A stretch of 64,000 nucleotides of DNA from Hippasteria phrygiana (lineage: Eukaryota > Echinodermata > Asteroidea > Valvatida > Goniasteridae): the NCBI GenBank assembly GCA_037893225.1, contig JAZGUH010000222.1, forward strand, positions 1,240,001 through 1,304,000, in the 5' to 3' direction. A model generated the notes under the pieces. The model worked only from the letters and a program-made list of their open reading frames with translations, searched no databases and was not told the DNA's origin. Made by a program: the position numbers and the translations under genes. Positions within the stretch are counted from its first letter, which is position 1, and every line of letters begins with the position of its first letter. Below are positions 43,331 through 55,311 of the stretch, one piece after another.

Positions 43331-43874
43331 ACACGACAATATAATGATTATTATGAAAAGACCCTAAAATAGAGTGCAGAGTGTATTAACCCTAACCCTC
43401 CAGGGTGGTCACATTGACTTGTGTGCAGAGTGCAGCAAGGTCAAGCTGTCACCACAGATGCACTGTGCTGTGTCTGGCAGGGTTAGGGTTAAAGGGGCTG
43501 TGTCGTCACGATCATAGCAGGCTTGAGGCTGTACACTGAATCCCGAACTGAGATGAACGCAGATGCCACGACCGCGCGCGCGCTGACCTACAGGGCGCGC
43601 GCGCCAGATCAGATTACAATTGCAATGACTGCTGCATGCATGATCCTGTAGTTATGATACATACATGTACTGCATGTACAAGTATTCTTTATGCGTTTGT
43701 GCCACCAAAAATATACGATAGGCCTACAGTCGAACATAGTCCGTACCACCCACCCGCCGGGCAAAGTGTACCATGACAGAACCAAAGGAAAATAAGTAAA
43801 TAAGTAAATCTGTATTTATAATTGTAAAATAAATAATGTACCAGCCCCTTCCTATACAAAAATAAAGTTGTAGG

Positions 43875-44115
43875 CAGCGGCGTAGCCAGGGTTGTCTCCA
43901 TAGGGGGGCGATTGGGGGGACTGGATGTTCCAGTGGGGGGGGGGGGGGGGGGGGGGGCGCTCACAGTGATTGTTCTTTATAATGCTATTATTTTCTGCGT
44001 TTGCGGAATTTTCAGTGGGGGGGGGGGAGCGACTGGGGGGGCGACGATTTTTTAGGGGGGGGGGGGGGGGGGCATGCGCCCCCCAAGCCCCCCCCCCCCC
44101 TTAGCTACGCCACTG
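43875..44115. mobile_element. hAT-like MITE (CAGCGGCGTAGCC type), TSD GTTGTAGG
   Basis: Ends CAGCGGCGTAGCC and the complement of GCTACGCCACTG, G-rich body, perfect 8-bp duplication GTTGTAGG at 43867-43874 and 44116-44123. The right arm of the palindrome carries the empty site (complement AAGTTGTAGGCCTATG, near 46842), so it inserted after the arms formed. Confidence 0.92.
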
Positions 44116-44346
44116 GTTGTAGGCCTATGTATCAAAATAAATTTTGACTACAATCGGCTGTGCGTGCAAATCAAAGTAAAACAGCTATACTCATGGTGAT
44201 ATTGAGTCCACGACCTTGTGTTACATTTGACGGCAGGACTTTATGGAAAGTTACATCATAAGAGATATTTCAACACTATCAAATCATAAACACAATAATA
44301 CCAGTTATTACAATAAATAATATACGCCAATGAAATGAGATTTCAC

Positions 44347-44574
44347 CAGTGGCGAGTAAATCAGTGTCGAAAAGTGGGGAAAATTATTGAATTTATCAAT
44401 GAAGTACTGCATCTCGAACTGTTCTCAACGGGGGATACCCCCGCCCCAAACACCGCTTGAAATTTGAAACATCACTTTGTGTACAATTTCCCCTTTTTTT
44501 CTATTTGTTTACGAAACAAAAAAGAAATACAAATCGGCGGGCCCATGAACTCCTTCCCCGTGTTTACGCCACTG
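44347..44574. mobile_element. hAT-like MITE (CAGTGGCG ends) in the left arm
   Basis: CAGTGGCGAGTAAATC at the left and GTGTTTACGCCACTG at the right are hAT-type ends of the same broad family as 43875. No clear 8-bp duplication. Present also in the right arm, so it is older than the palindrome. Confidence 0.6.
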
Positions 44575-45353
44575 GCGCACAGATCCCCACATCACTATGA
44601 TAAAGATGACTACCGAAGAAACAAAGAAATAGACACCCCGACAAATATTCAAACAACCCTAATTTTCACCTGTTTTGCACGAATTATTCGCTTATTATTA
44701 TTTCTTTTTATGACATGAACAATTCACATACCGAGTACATGGATCGGATGTCCATTCACATGTACATTACATGTAGACTTGATGTGCGGAAATATTGTTT
44801 CACACAGCGAGTTGTTGACAAGTGCCAGTGGAATAGCGACCAAGTGAAGTTGTTTCACAGGCCATTGTTTATGCCAGGAAATAATAAAAAATACAAACAC
44901 TTTTGAGAGCTGTTTTCATAAAGTCCCATCTAGCCCCTAAAAAGGCCCTGCTACAGGCAGCAAACAAATCTGACGTCATAAGACAGTCCTCTTTTTGTCT
45001 CTAGCACTAGGCACAAAAGATGAATCTCTCTTTATGACGTCATATTTGTTTGCTGCCCGCAGCGGCGACTTTGAGACAAACGGCACAAGCGGGCAAGACA
45101 GGACTTGATAAAAAATGTTTTAACATCTCTCAGAAGTAACTTCTTTATTATTTCATGGCAGTACTTAATCTACATACAGCTACAAAATGAAGAAGATTTC
45201 TCTCTGCAATCAGCATCCCCTTTTGTGGCCTAAATGTAAATATAAACAGTATTATACATGTAAATTAGAACAGAGATGTTTTCTCTTTTGCCCTGTCCCG
45301 ACGTATTATACTCAGTGCTTTCCGAGAGCCTGTGTGAAAAAAATTCACAGGCT

Positions 45354-45425
45354 TACTCGGGCGGGATTCGAACCCACGACTTCCTGCTTACTAGTACAGA
45401 CGTCTTAACCACACGACCACCGAGC
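45354..45425 (-). tRNA. tRNA-like sequence at the palindrome centre (possible AGT anticodon, degenerate)
   Basis: On the minus strand: acceptor GCTCGG/CCGAGT (six pairs), D-arm-like GGTCGTGTGGTTAAGACG, an anticodon region containing CTAGTAA, and T arm GTGGGTTCGAATCCCGC. The anticodon loop is one base long and the A-box is weak. The 3' half only (complement) reappears at about 45524-45577 in the right arm. Better read as a tRNA-derived repeat than a working tRNA. Confidence 0.45.
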
Positions 45426-46380
45426 TTGCCGGGGTCGGCTGGCCGATTGGAATCCAATGCAGCAGCGGGTACCGCGTAATCAATCAGAAGATGGAATGTT
45501 TGCGTCGGGGATGATGTAAATTAGATGTCTGTACTAGTAAGCAGGAAGTCGTGGGTTCGAATCCCGCCCGAGTAAGCCTGTGAATTTTTTCACACAGGCT
45601 CTCGGAAAGCACTGAGTATAATACGTCGGGACAGGGCAAAAGAGAAAACATCTCTGTTCTAATTTACATGTATAATACTGTTTATATTTACATTTAGGCC
45701 ATGAAAGGGGATGCTGATTGCTGAGAGAAATCTTTTTCATTTTGTAGTTGTATGTAGATTAAGTACTGCCATGAAATAATAAAGAAGTTACTTCTGAGAG
45801 ATGTAAAAACATTTTTTATCAAGTCCTGTCTTGCCCGCTTGTGCCGTTTGTCTCAAAGTCGCCGCTGCGGGCAGCAAACAAATCTGACGTCATAAGAGAG
45901 ATTCATCTTTTGTGCCTAGTGCTAGAGACAAAAAGAGGACTCTGTCTTATGACGTCAGATTTGTTTGCTGCCTGTAGCAGGGCCTTTTAGACAAATATCA
46001 TATGGGACTTTATGAAAACAGCTCTCAAAAGTTAGTTTTTTTTATTATTTCCTAGCATAAACAATGGCCTGTGAAACAACTTCAATTGGTCGCTATTCCA
46101 CTGGCACTTGTCAACAACTCGCTGTGTGAAACAATATTTCCGCACATCAAGTCTACATGTAATGTAGGCCCTACATGTGAATGTACAGTACATACATTAC
46201 ATGTACAGTACATCCGATCCATGTACTCGGTATGTGAATTGTTCATGTCATAAAAAGTAATAATAATAAGCGAATAATTCGTGCAAAACAGGTGAAAATT
46301 TGGGTTGTTTGAATATTTGTCGGGGTGTTTATTTCTTTGTTTCTTCGGTAGTCATCTTTATCATGTGGGGATCTGTGCGC

Positions 46381-46610
46381 CAGTGGCGTAAACACGGGGA
46401 AGGAGTTCAGGGGCCCGCCGATTTGTATTTCCTTTTTGTTTCGTAAACAAATCTTTTTTAAATGGGGAAATTGTACACAAAGTGATGTTTCAAATTTCAA
46501 GCGGTGTTTGGGGCGGGGGTATCCCCCGTTGAGAACAGTTCGAGATGCAGTACTTCGTTGACAAATTCAATAATTTTCCCCACTTTTCGACACGGATTTA
46601 CTCGCCACTG
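46381..46610. mobile_element. Mirror copy of the CAGTGGCG-ended MITE in the right arm
   Basis: Inverted counterpart of 44347-44574 with small indels, sharing ends CAGTGGCGTAAACAC and ACTCGCCACTG. Confidence 0.6.
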
Positions 46611-47251
46611 GTGAACTAAAAAAAATTATTATTTATTGGTAATAACTGTTATTATGAATGTGTTTATTATTTGATAGTGTTGAAATAACTCTTATGATGT
46701 AACTTTCCATAAAGTCCTGCCGTCAAATGTAACACAAGGTCGTGGACTCAATATCGCCATCAGTATAGCTGTTTTACTTTGATTTGCTCATCATTGCAAT
46801 CACAGCCGATTTTAGTCAACATTTATTTCGATACATAGGCCTACAACTTTCTTTTTGTATAGGAAGGGGCTGGTACATTATTTATTTTACAATTATAAAT
46901 ACAGATTTACTTATTTACGTTTGGTTCTGTCACGGTACATTTTGGCGTTTGCCCGGCGGGTGGGTGGCACGGACTATGTTTGACTGTAGGCCTATCGTAT
47001 ATTTTTGGTGGCACAAACACATACAGAATACTTTTACATGCAGTATGTATCATAACTACAGGATCATGCATGCAGCAGTCATTGCAATTGTAATCTGATC
47101 TGGCGCGCGCGCCCTGTAGGTCAGCGCGCGCGCGGTCGTGGCATCTGCGTTTATCTCAGTTCGGGATTCAGTGTACAACCTCAAGTCTGCTATGATCGTG
47201 ACGACACAGCCCCTTTAAGTGTTTTTTTATTACCCTAACCCTCCTCAATCC

Positions 47252-47430
47252 TCCAAAATCCTCATGGTGGTTTTGGAGGATTTTGGAGGATTGAGGATGA
47301 ATGGTGATTGAAGCAAAGGATTTTGGAGGATTGAGGATGAATGGTGATTGAAGCACCGAAGGGTTTTGGAGGATTGAGGATTTATGGTGATTGAAGCACA
47401 GGAGGATTTTGGAGGATTGAGGATGGTTCC
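47252..47430. repeat. Minisatellite with unit TTTTGGAGGATTGAGGATGA...TGGTGATTGAAGCA
   Basis: Four imperfect units of about 40-48 bp, each containing GGATTTTGGAGGATTGAGGAT, preceded by an inverted unit at about 47244-47266. The open frames here (Pro/Ser/His-rich on the minus strand) reflect the repeat. Confidence 0.8.
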
Positions 47431-47675
47431 TAGCAATAAGGGCCTAGGGGGTTAGGGTTAATCAAAAGATTCAGTTTTCTTCCATTTAGTTCACAGTAGG
47501 GGGGGAGGGGGGGGGGAAGTCCATTTAATTGAAATGCTCATCAGTCAGAGCACAGCCACAGCAGCTTTAAAATGGTCCACAAAAATAATTTTCCTTTTTT
47601 GGAAATGAACAGAATACACCCTCTGATTCAATTACTTCTGATACATTTAAACAATGTTAATAAGAAATGACTTAC

Positions 47676-48047
47676 GCCTTTCGCAGACCACCCTTTTCAG
47701 GTTGTTACAATTGTCAGCCCTGAAATGGGAACTTCCACTTCGTTTGAAGACAAGACATTTTTTGTTGTTTGTTCCTCCTTGCAGTGGCTTTGTCCCGTCT
47801 AAGAATGTTTCCCTAGAACCCCAAACCCATTCACCATCATCTCCCAGCTTGCCATCTGTCCAAAAGTGGTCAGGCAATGAAGGCATGAGCAGAAACGTCT
47901 CTTCTGCTATGCTGGTAACAACAGGTAGATAGTAACCATTACTGGAACAGAGGACCCTTGCATCTGCATGATTCTTCCTGCCCAAGGATTCATAATTCCT
48001 ATAGCATGACTCACTGAATGCGTGCTCTGTTGTGCTGCAGGGATTTT
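47676..48047 (-). CDS. Exon of modular extracellular gene: C-type lectin-like domain
   Basis: The 372-nt phase 1-1 exon (acceptor TATATTTTCCAG, donor GTAAGT) encodes a full C-type lectin-like domain of about 124 residues. It begins ENPCSTTEHAFSESCYRNY, with the helix region DARVLCSSNGYYLPVV, HFWTDGKLGDDGEWVWG (the WxDG and W.W. core), then KKCLVFKR, a DNCNN segment and RVVCERR. Cysteines fit the long-form fold with an N-terminal pair. The EPN/QPD carbohydrate motif is not seen, so sugar binding is uncertain. It splices in frame to the signal-peptide exon upstream. Confidence 0.9.
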
Positions 48048-48049
48048 CT

Positions 48050-49263
48050 GGAAAATATAATAGAACGATGAGCTTTTGAACAAAAATAGAACACAAAATA
48101 CATGAAGAGGAATAAAGGGAGGTGTAAAAGGAAGGGGAAATATCAATGAAAACCTTAGATGTGATTTCCTATTCAAAATGGACAGGCAGATGTGATTTGG
48201 ACAAAGGGTGGCCAAAATCACATCCTGAAGCCTGTACACTGTTGTCCCACCTGGACAAACTAGAGTACATTTGTACCTTCTGGGTTTAACAGCTAATACA
48301 TTAAACCGCAATGTGATTCTCGGCTCTGGATGTGATTTGTTGACCCCTCATTGTTAAAATCAAATCCACCTACATTGTAAAGCCTCCAGCCATTTTGGAA
48401 TAGAAATTTAACAGTTTCAAATTTCTTTCCTTGAGCTATTACACTAACAATCCAGTGGATCAGCAACGCTTGTGTTTCCCTTTTTGTTAGCGATTTTTAC
48501 ACTATGATCAGAACTGAAACATGTATATATGGCCTGTCTATATTGATTCGATCTGAGGCCTCGAACCATCTCCCAACCAAACTGCCCTCCAGGAGTAAGC
48601 AAAAAGAAATCAATTTTGTACTGAATTGATTGTGGACTGTGTCAACTTGCATCCGTAGCCAATGTTGATCAAGTCAGGAAACAGCTTGATCAATTCTCAT
48701 CATGGGGGCCATGTACATTGTATGTGGGCAAGAGTATGGGAGATAGAAATAGACTGATAAGGCAGTGGCGTACAAATGTATGTCTTGGGGCTTGAGACAT
48801 TACCCACTGCCCCACCCTTAGGTTGTCAATTAATAATTGTTTTTAGTTGTATGAGTTTGTAGTGGCGACGTGTGTGGCCTATTTCAGAATAGTATAATAC
48901 AATGTACATATGTCTAAAATGGCGTTACCGTCCAATGTCAAAGAACCTTTTTTGGCGGAAAAGAATTCTGGAAAATGATGGCCCCTAGTCAAATCCTGGA
49001 TGTGATGAAGCCTCAACCTCAGAGTTATGACGTGGGTGTACAGTACATGTACAGTGGGTGGGAACACGCCCCTGAAGATCAAGCTTTTATAAGCAGGATG
49101 AATATGGCCATGGCACTCAGGGGGCAACCCACACCTGTACATGCAGTAAGTTATACATTGCACAACTGCAAGCACTGATTGTATATCCTGGCCAGTAACC
49201 GGGGCTTGGGGTTGACAAAAGAATGGTACGTTGAAGTCCCCAAGCAATGGCCTCCCAGGGGGG
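48050..49263. other. No gene seen; intron DNA
   Basis: Intron between the signal-peptide and lectin exons of the minus-strand gene. Open frames here lack splice signals or recognisable domains. Confidence 0.45.
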
Positions 49264-52200
49264 ACACCAATATTATTCTTCCCGTTCCCACGCGTGCGGA
49301 CGGGAAGGAACGCCCCATTGTTCTTAATCTCCCCGTTCCCCCGCGTGCGCACGGGCCCCGTTCTGCACGCGTTCCTGATTTACATCAATACAATAGCGCG
49401 GTCACGGTGCGTGAGCTGCCATTGTGTGAACACCTTGGCCCCCTGAACAGCGGTTTGTGCCAAGAAGTATCCGTTGTACATAGAAGTATGTTTATAATTG
49501 AGGCCGACAGTGTAGAGAAATGTTGCTAAAGAAGAATTCGTTGTACAGTTTAATACAACACGATCGTCTTAAACATGTTTTCATTTCTTTTGCAGGTACA
49601 TCAAGGTGAAGAGGCATCTGTATTAAGCTTGGAAATGAATTTATTTTATTTTGTTTGCCGGGGGATTTTTAAACATGTGGGTGGCAGAAACATATTCGAG
49701 TCGGCATGTGAACTCGGCACAAATGTGAATTCCAGAGGAAAATCCCGCTGCAGCGTTGATTATTTCCCCATAATTATTTGTTTGTGTGCCGATGGCCCCG
49801 GAACTGTCGTCGAATATAAACGCATAATTCATATCAAAAAGTGTTGTTTTATGGTGTAGAGAACAAGACTGGAACAAAAACTGCCCATGCCAAAAATGGC
49901 TGAGGAATTTCAGCGATATTTCCTGTAAACATCGAACAAAAATATTTCTTTCTGATTGGCGGGAAATTTTTAATGTTTTTTTTTTTTTTTTTTTTTTTTT
50001 GACGACTAAAAAACTAATGAGGATTTCGGGTAAAATAAGAATTTGAAGGGATTTTTTGCACAACGCTGATTGCCGCCCAGGGTCGTTATATACAGCCCAT
50101 TGCCCCCCCCCCCCCCCCCCCCAATTTTTTTTTTAGTTTTGTTTTGTTTTGTTTTTTATTTGCGAGAGGATGACAATTTCTTTTCGATCCTGCATTTTAT
50201 GAAGTTTTCGTCAAAACAACGCGGGTTTTTCCTTCTTAGGTGGGGGTTTAGGGAAGGCCTATACACTGCTCGGATGTAGGCCTGTTTTCAAAACAGTTAT
50301 AGTAGGCCTATATTTGTCAAAATTCCATAAATATTCCCAGGAAAATGTGGTTGACAAAAATTCAGCTGGTAACATTGGCTTCAATCGTAATTCTTCTGTT
50401 ATGTTGCCATGGCAGTTCTGTCGCATGGATACATCGAGTAACGTGTACTCGCAGAGTATTGTGTCACGTACGTTGCACGTGACGGGATTTTCCCAACGCT
50501 TCTATTGCAACTTGCAACACTCGTGGAAAAGTACCAGGTGTGTACCGCGGCTGTTTAAGTCGCGGGTCAAGTTGGTATGGGGTGCAAGCTGATTCAAGAT
50601 TTCATCGTGGCTTTTGCTGTTATGTGACGCATTAAATAGCCGTGACAACCAGGTACTCATTGATATCACGCACCGAAGGCGTGCACGTCTTTGTACACGT
50701 ATGCCCCACCGATATGCCCATAATGCAGCGGCCGCTGCATGCTGGGGGCTGGTAGTCGTACGGTCATACGCTCCGCCGATCCCCAGGCGCTTCTCTGGCC
50801 CTTCGCGGTGCCGTGCGGGACGGTGTGTTGGAGCTATACATCTGGTGCCACGGACCGATATCTATATGTATGTCTTCTGGTACGATATTTTTGGGGCCCT
50901 TTCAGTTTAGGCTGATTTTGAGCTACATTTGTAGACTTGTTGCAAAAGATGCTATACCAGACCACCATGACGCCCTGCTGCATGATGAAGACCAATTTGA
51001 CTTGTGACAAGCTAAGATTAAGAACGCCATGACAAAGCTTGCCTAGGAAGAGCGCAGTGTTGCATCCACAGTTGGCCTCTGCACATTTACTAATTTATTG
51101 GACACGGATATTCTCGCTCTTGGCAATAGATTTATCATGACACTTCCAATTATTTTACTCTAGTCTAATCACGTCAATTTGCTGAACGGTATTTACTTTA
51201 TTAAAGAACCAAATGTCTTTGTTGATTTTTAAACTCATCGAATCAATTTGTTTCGTTTATAAAGATTTTATGAAGATGCGTCGACATTTCCATCAAAATC
51301 CAGGCTGATGTCTGATAATAAATAGTAGCCTATCTGATAATAATAAAAACACTGATTGTTAATAATCAGGCAATTTTGTAATGTAATAAAGTTTGAGTAC
51401 ATTTGGTAGTTTTTGTTCTATTTTGCCCTATTTTGCAGAATTTCAAAGGCGTATAGCAATTTAAAATGTGTAATTCTTCAGTCTATAAGTTGTACACAAT
51501 GCACATACAGTTGCCAACGGCTGTTTACTGTAAGGGCGTCTGTCTAGCCAGTTTGGCTCATCGCCAAGAATGAGTGTGGGAACTGCCCTGGCGCGGCAAA
51601 ACAGACAGGTAGGTCGTTATGACGACGAGGTTACTCCACCAACGAGCTGAAACTAACATTTAGAGGACCGCCCAGATACATGTATAATTATGTGGATTTG
51701 ATACAGGGCATTTCCATAGTAACATTATCGCCTAGCAGCGGCGTAGCCAGGGTTGTCTCCATGGGGGGTGGGGGGGGGGGGGGGGTGGTAAGTGTTTTTT
51801 TATATACAATACCATTATTTTCTGCATTTGCGAAATTTTCAGGGGGGGAGGGGGCGACTGGGGTTACTTGTAGATTGCACCAAGTACAATGTAATTTGCT
51901 TTGGCACCATAAGTTTGCGTAAATATTTATCCCGATTTATTATTGTCTTAAATTCTTTAAAAAAATAATGAAAAGTGTTCTGCTTAGGTTCCAACTTGTA
52001 CATTTCACCACCTAATTTTATATGATTTATATCGCCGTATACAAGATTTTCCTTGTTATTATGACGCAAACAAATTCTCATATTAAAAATCTCCCACACC
52101 CCCACCCCAAAATCTCCCACAACCCCGCCCAACATCGCCCCACCCCCACATCACCCCCACCCACACCCCACGGAAATTGGTATTACAAAGGCTCTCATCT

Positions 52201-53323
52201 GCTTCGAAGCTCGCCAAAAATGAAAAAGACATGTTGGACAAGAGAATCGAACATGTTTACAGTGGTTTTAGAACTTCTGACGCGCAAATATTTTATTTTC
52301 CAATGGATCGGTTTACATTTTGGGCTTTTTTCACCAAATTTTTCAAAAGTAATTATTAACAAACAAATCCAGGCGGCCCCCAATAAGAAGCATGTTTTAT
52401 TTCTCATTTCGCCTTACCACTTTTTACGCCTGACTTGCGTTCGTTGTTTTTATACGATTTTTACACCTCTTGTGTTTATTCCTGTTGCCTAAATATATTT
52501 TTTCAGAGTACAGAAATGAAAGTGACATTGAAATGAATATATGGGCATTGGATTAAAATCTTATTAATAGTCTTCTGGATTCTGTCTGGAACATTTAGGC
52601 CCAACGAAATATCTACATTGCCTAAAAGTTTAGACGTTCAGACGAGGCATTCTTCAGAAAAAAATATTTCTGTCAATCAGTAAAGCAATAATCAGAACAT
52701 ACTTAAAGTCGACCATGAATATGGCTTCGAAAAAACAATGTAATCTTGGTTTGCTTTCACTGTGTACTTTAGTGATTGCGCGTGATGGATGAACTTATTT
52801 GTATATATATACATTTTTTTTAAATAATTTACGGAACAGAGAAAGGGTTGTACTGCTCCGATGGCAGCAAATCGTGCAGTAAACCTGACGAAAATACTTT
52901 CAAAACAAGGGAATATAAAATGACTTGTTTTTGAACCACGTAATTTTACGTCAAATAGCTAAAGCCGGAGATCATATCGGAGCTTATTTACTTTTTAGAG
53001 GAGTGCTCAGCACAACTAAATAAAAAGGTAAAATAACCTCTGTAGATTCAGAAAGAAGTTTGGTTTAATTCCTTTAAAAAATAAATTAGTGTTGATCAAG
53101 AGATCGCATACCTTTGATGCTGCTCGCGTTCCGCACGCGTCGGAACGGCTACTTAACATAACAAAAGCACAGTACAATGGGGCGTTCCTGCCTGCCCAGT
53201 GGGCCAGATTTCCCCCCGTTCCACCGCGTGAGAACGGTCCTTTTGTTCAGTTTTATTGCCTCCCGTGAAGAACGGTGAGGAACGCGTCCGCACGCGTGGG
53301 AACGGGAAAAATAATATTGGTGT
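49264..53323. mobile_element. 4.06-kb element with inverted ends ACACCAATATTATT and ACGCGTGCG subterminal repeats
   Basis: ACACCAATATTATTcTTCCCGTTCCC at the left is matched by the complement at 53295-53323. Inside both ends the words CCCGTTCCCACGCGTGCGGACG, GTTCC-n-ACGCGT and GGAACGCCCCATTGT recur. Borders may extend further out, since GCAATGGCC/GCATGGCC also pairs. No transposase ORF. The layout of short GC-rich subterminal repeats around a coding-free body parallels the other repeat-ended families in this window. Confidence 0.65.
51736..51860. mobile_element. Fragment of the CAGCGGCGTAGCC hAT-like MITE
   Basis: Starts CAGCGGCGTAGCCAGGGTTG exactly like 43875, followed by a G-rich body with 'attttctgcatttgcgaaattttcag', also shared. 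The right end is missing after about 51860. Confidence 0.75.
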
Positions 53324-53436
53324 AGTACGGGCCATGCAATTACAAAGAAGGTCAGATTCGTCTATAAACCATTTCAACCCCAATAACCATCAAAAGGTAC
53401 AACTTGTACGTATTCATACCATGGTTAAATACTTAC

Positions 53437-53497
53437 CCAACTCCAGCGACCGTTCGACCATCAGTGCCAAGATGAAGAATCCAACTTGGGCAAGCAT
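53437..53497 (-). CDS. First coding exon of modular extracellular gene: signal peptide
   Basis: Start ATG at 53497 reads MLAQVGFFILALMVERSLEL and splits a Gly/Glu codon at the donor GTAAGT (phase 1). A hydrophobic core (VGFFILALMV) after a short N-terminus is a typical secretory signal. Joining to the lectin exon gives LELENPC in frame. An upstream acceptor TACCTTTCCTGGTAG (about 53590) would begin this exon. Confidence 0.75.
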
Positions 53498-54223
53498 GGT
53501 TTTGACCAATCCACATGGTACACACAGCGAGAAGCAAATTTGACCAGGGAGTTTTGGTGCTAATTGTTTCCAGTCTATTTCTACCAGGAAAGGTAAAAAA
53601 TACCTTTGTATCAACGTCTGCATAATTAAGGGAAGCGAGTTTATAGTCAGCAGGCCTAATTTATTTTTTAAGGCAATTTTTCCCGAACTTGTTGACTAAA
53701 AGCCACTTGGAGGTACAAAGCTACACAAAGAAGAATGTAATAAGATACAAGAGGTAAGAATTAATATTCCTCTTGAAGCAGGAAAGATCGTAAGATGAAG
53801 GGAAACATGCACCAGGCAAAGAATTCCATAGAGAAACTGAATAAGGGAAAAAAGCTCTTGGCATATAGCTTTTTCCCTCATTTTTCCCCATTCTAAAAAA
53901 AACACATACTAATTAACACTACACTAAAAAAAATTTGTCTGATTCCATGTGCAAATGGTAATTAAACATGGTACTTCAAATTCAAATAGAACAAATTCAA
54001 ACACATACGTGTACAAATACAATTATCTAACATTTGGATTTACGTATGGTCTCCAAAAAGCATGACCTTGTCGGGTGGAGACCCCATTGTGTAAAATTAA
54101 CAAGGAACAATTACAATTACAAAGACAGCAAAACAATTTTATTAACAATGACAGAAGTTAAATAACATACAAAGTCGGTAATTTCAATCATCGCAAATCC
54201 CTCAAGGACCAAATTTTACTTAC

Positions 54224-54378
54224 CTCTTGCCCATGGAAGTAGACAAATGTGAGAATGTATATCTCCCACCTGCATGGATGGGTGGAACTTGGAAGTGAAA
54301 GCAAAATTCGCCTGCCACGGTAGTGACCAGAGAGCAGTCTGATTGGTTACCATCAAAAGCAATACTTCCTGATCAAAT
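54224..54378 (-). other. Candidate 5' UTR exon of the modular gene
   Basis: A strong donor AAGAG/GTAAGTAAAA at 54224 (minus strand) lies about 190 bp after a TATA-like GGTTATATAG. The interval would form a non-coding first exon. The upper end is estimated from the TATA position only. Confidence 0.4.
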
Positions 54379-54404
54379 ATTCATTATCCCACCACGATCA
54401 ATGA

Positions 54405-54412
54405 CTATATAA
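54405..54412 (-). promoter_or_regulatory. TATA-like box upstream of the modular gene
   Basis: TTATATAG on the minus strand, about 25-30 bp before the estimated transcript start of the 5' UTR exon. Supported only by position and sequence. Confidence 0.35.
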
Positions 54413-54740
54413 CCTCAATCTTCAAATCAATAATATTGCACTGAACTAAATACTGATAAAAGCCTTTAATTTATGAAGCTGCAATGTTGCTGTCGAGGAC
54501 ATTGTATTGGCATTGCTTCGTATTGATCACTCCCTTTTTGTGGACACCGGCGTTCCGTTTGTACCTGAATTTTTCATCATGTTTCACTGTCAACATGGTT
54601 TCCATGGTAATTGTTGCCATGGAGAATTACTATACCCTCCTAAAGCTGCTTGAGAAATGATATTCAGTCGTGAGGTGAAAGGTAATACAACATTTACTTT
54701 TGCTGTAATTTTCAGAAATTGTATAGGGGGTTTAAGTATT

Positions 54741-55081
54741 GTGGCGGATTTACCAAATTACCCCGGACTAATTATTCCTCCGGTGGTCACCCAGCGAGTG
54801 TGGTACTCCTTCAGGAAACCCAAGACTAGTGGGGTAGGCCCGTTGGACGGAAATGTACTGCCAATGCACAGGCTACTAATAACTACCCTCAATCAACCTC
54901 CGTGGGGACAGACAGGACAGACTCAGCTCGACACTCGCACGTCCGCCCCAGACGAGATCCAAACACCAACTGTACGTCCAGCCGCGTCGCTAATTTCCGC
55001 ACTCAGTAAACGCGCTGGCGCCCTCTATAGTAAAATGCTCGCACTCGTACCGCACACTAAATCTCGATCATTTGCGTTACA
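54741..55081 (-). repeat. 3' LTR of the gypsy element
   Basis: Aligned with 62093-62450 over its length, with small indels and base changes; the two differ by several percent. The outer end reads (minus strand) ...GGTAAATCCGCCAC before the GTATT duplication, unlike the 5' LTR inner end (...GGTAAATACA). Confidence 0.85.
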
Positions 55082-55311
55082 AAGCCTCCTTGTTGCTTTG
55101 ACCGTCTCGGTCAAAAAGCTAAATAACAAAAAATATAAGCAAATGATTAAATAACAAATTATCAGGGGAGGTTCAAGCATACATCACAGCGCCTCCAAAA
55201 TGTGTAATAAGCGCCTAAAAAAAATGAAGCCTCCAAAGGCCTTCAAAATTAGACGTCTCCTCTTTAATCTAACCAAAATGAGGCGGTGTAATTTTATGAA
55301 AATGTTAGCAA

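Larger units (their letters stand above)
43493..47214. mobile_element. TTAA-flanked palindromic DNA transposon with tRNA-like centre
   Basis: TTAA at 43489-43492 and 47215-47218. The ends are AGGGGCTGTGTCGTCACGAT and its complement. The arms (43493-45404 and 45524-47214) are inverted copies over most of their length. TTAA duplication fits Kolobok or piggyBac; no transposase is present. The central 120-bp loop plus the end of the left arm hold a tRNA-like sequence. The left arm has an extra 241-bp hAT-like insertion that the right arm lacks. Confidence 0.82.

Noticed and set aside
42793..43339. Lys/Tyr/His-rich and Trp/Phe-rich ORFs
   Set aside because: They translate the GGTACCACAGGAAAAA repeat array at the end of a transposon.
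45187..45740. Mirrored ORFs around the tRNA-like sequence (MKKISL... and similar)
   Set aside because: Present in both palindrome arms in opposite directions with no domain; they are arm sequence read through the tRNA-like repeat.
43493..47214. Palindrome as an assembly or chimeric-read artefact
   Set aside because: The arms differ by a clean hAT insertion with target duplication and by small indels, and the whole is flanked by TTAA, so it looks real. Long-read confirmation is still desirable.
47245..47436. Pro/Ser/His-rich ORF
   Set aside because: Product of the TTTTGGAGGATTGAGGAT minisatellite.
54657..55154. 165-codon plus-strand ORF
   Set aside because: It is the antisense of the gypsy 3' LTR and its flank; the equivalent region of the 5' LTR is not open.
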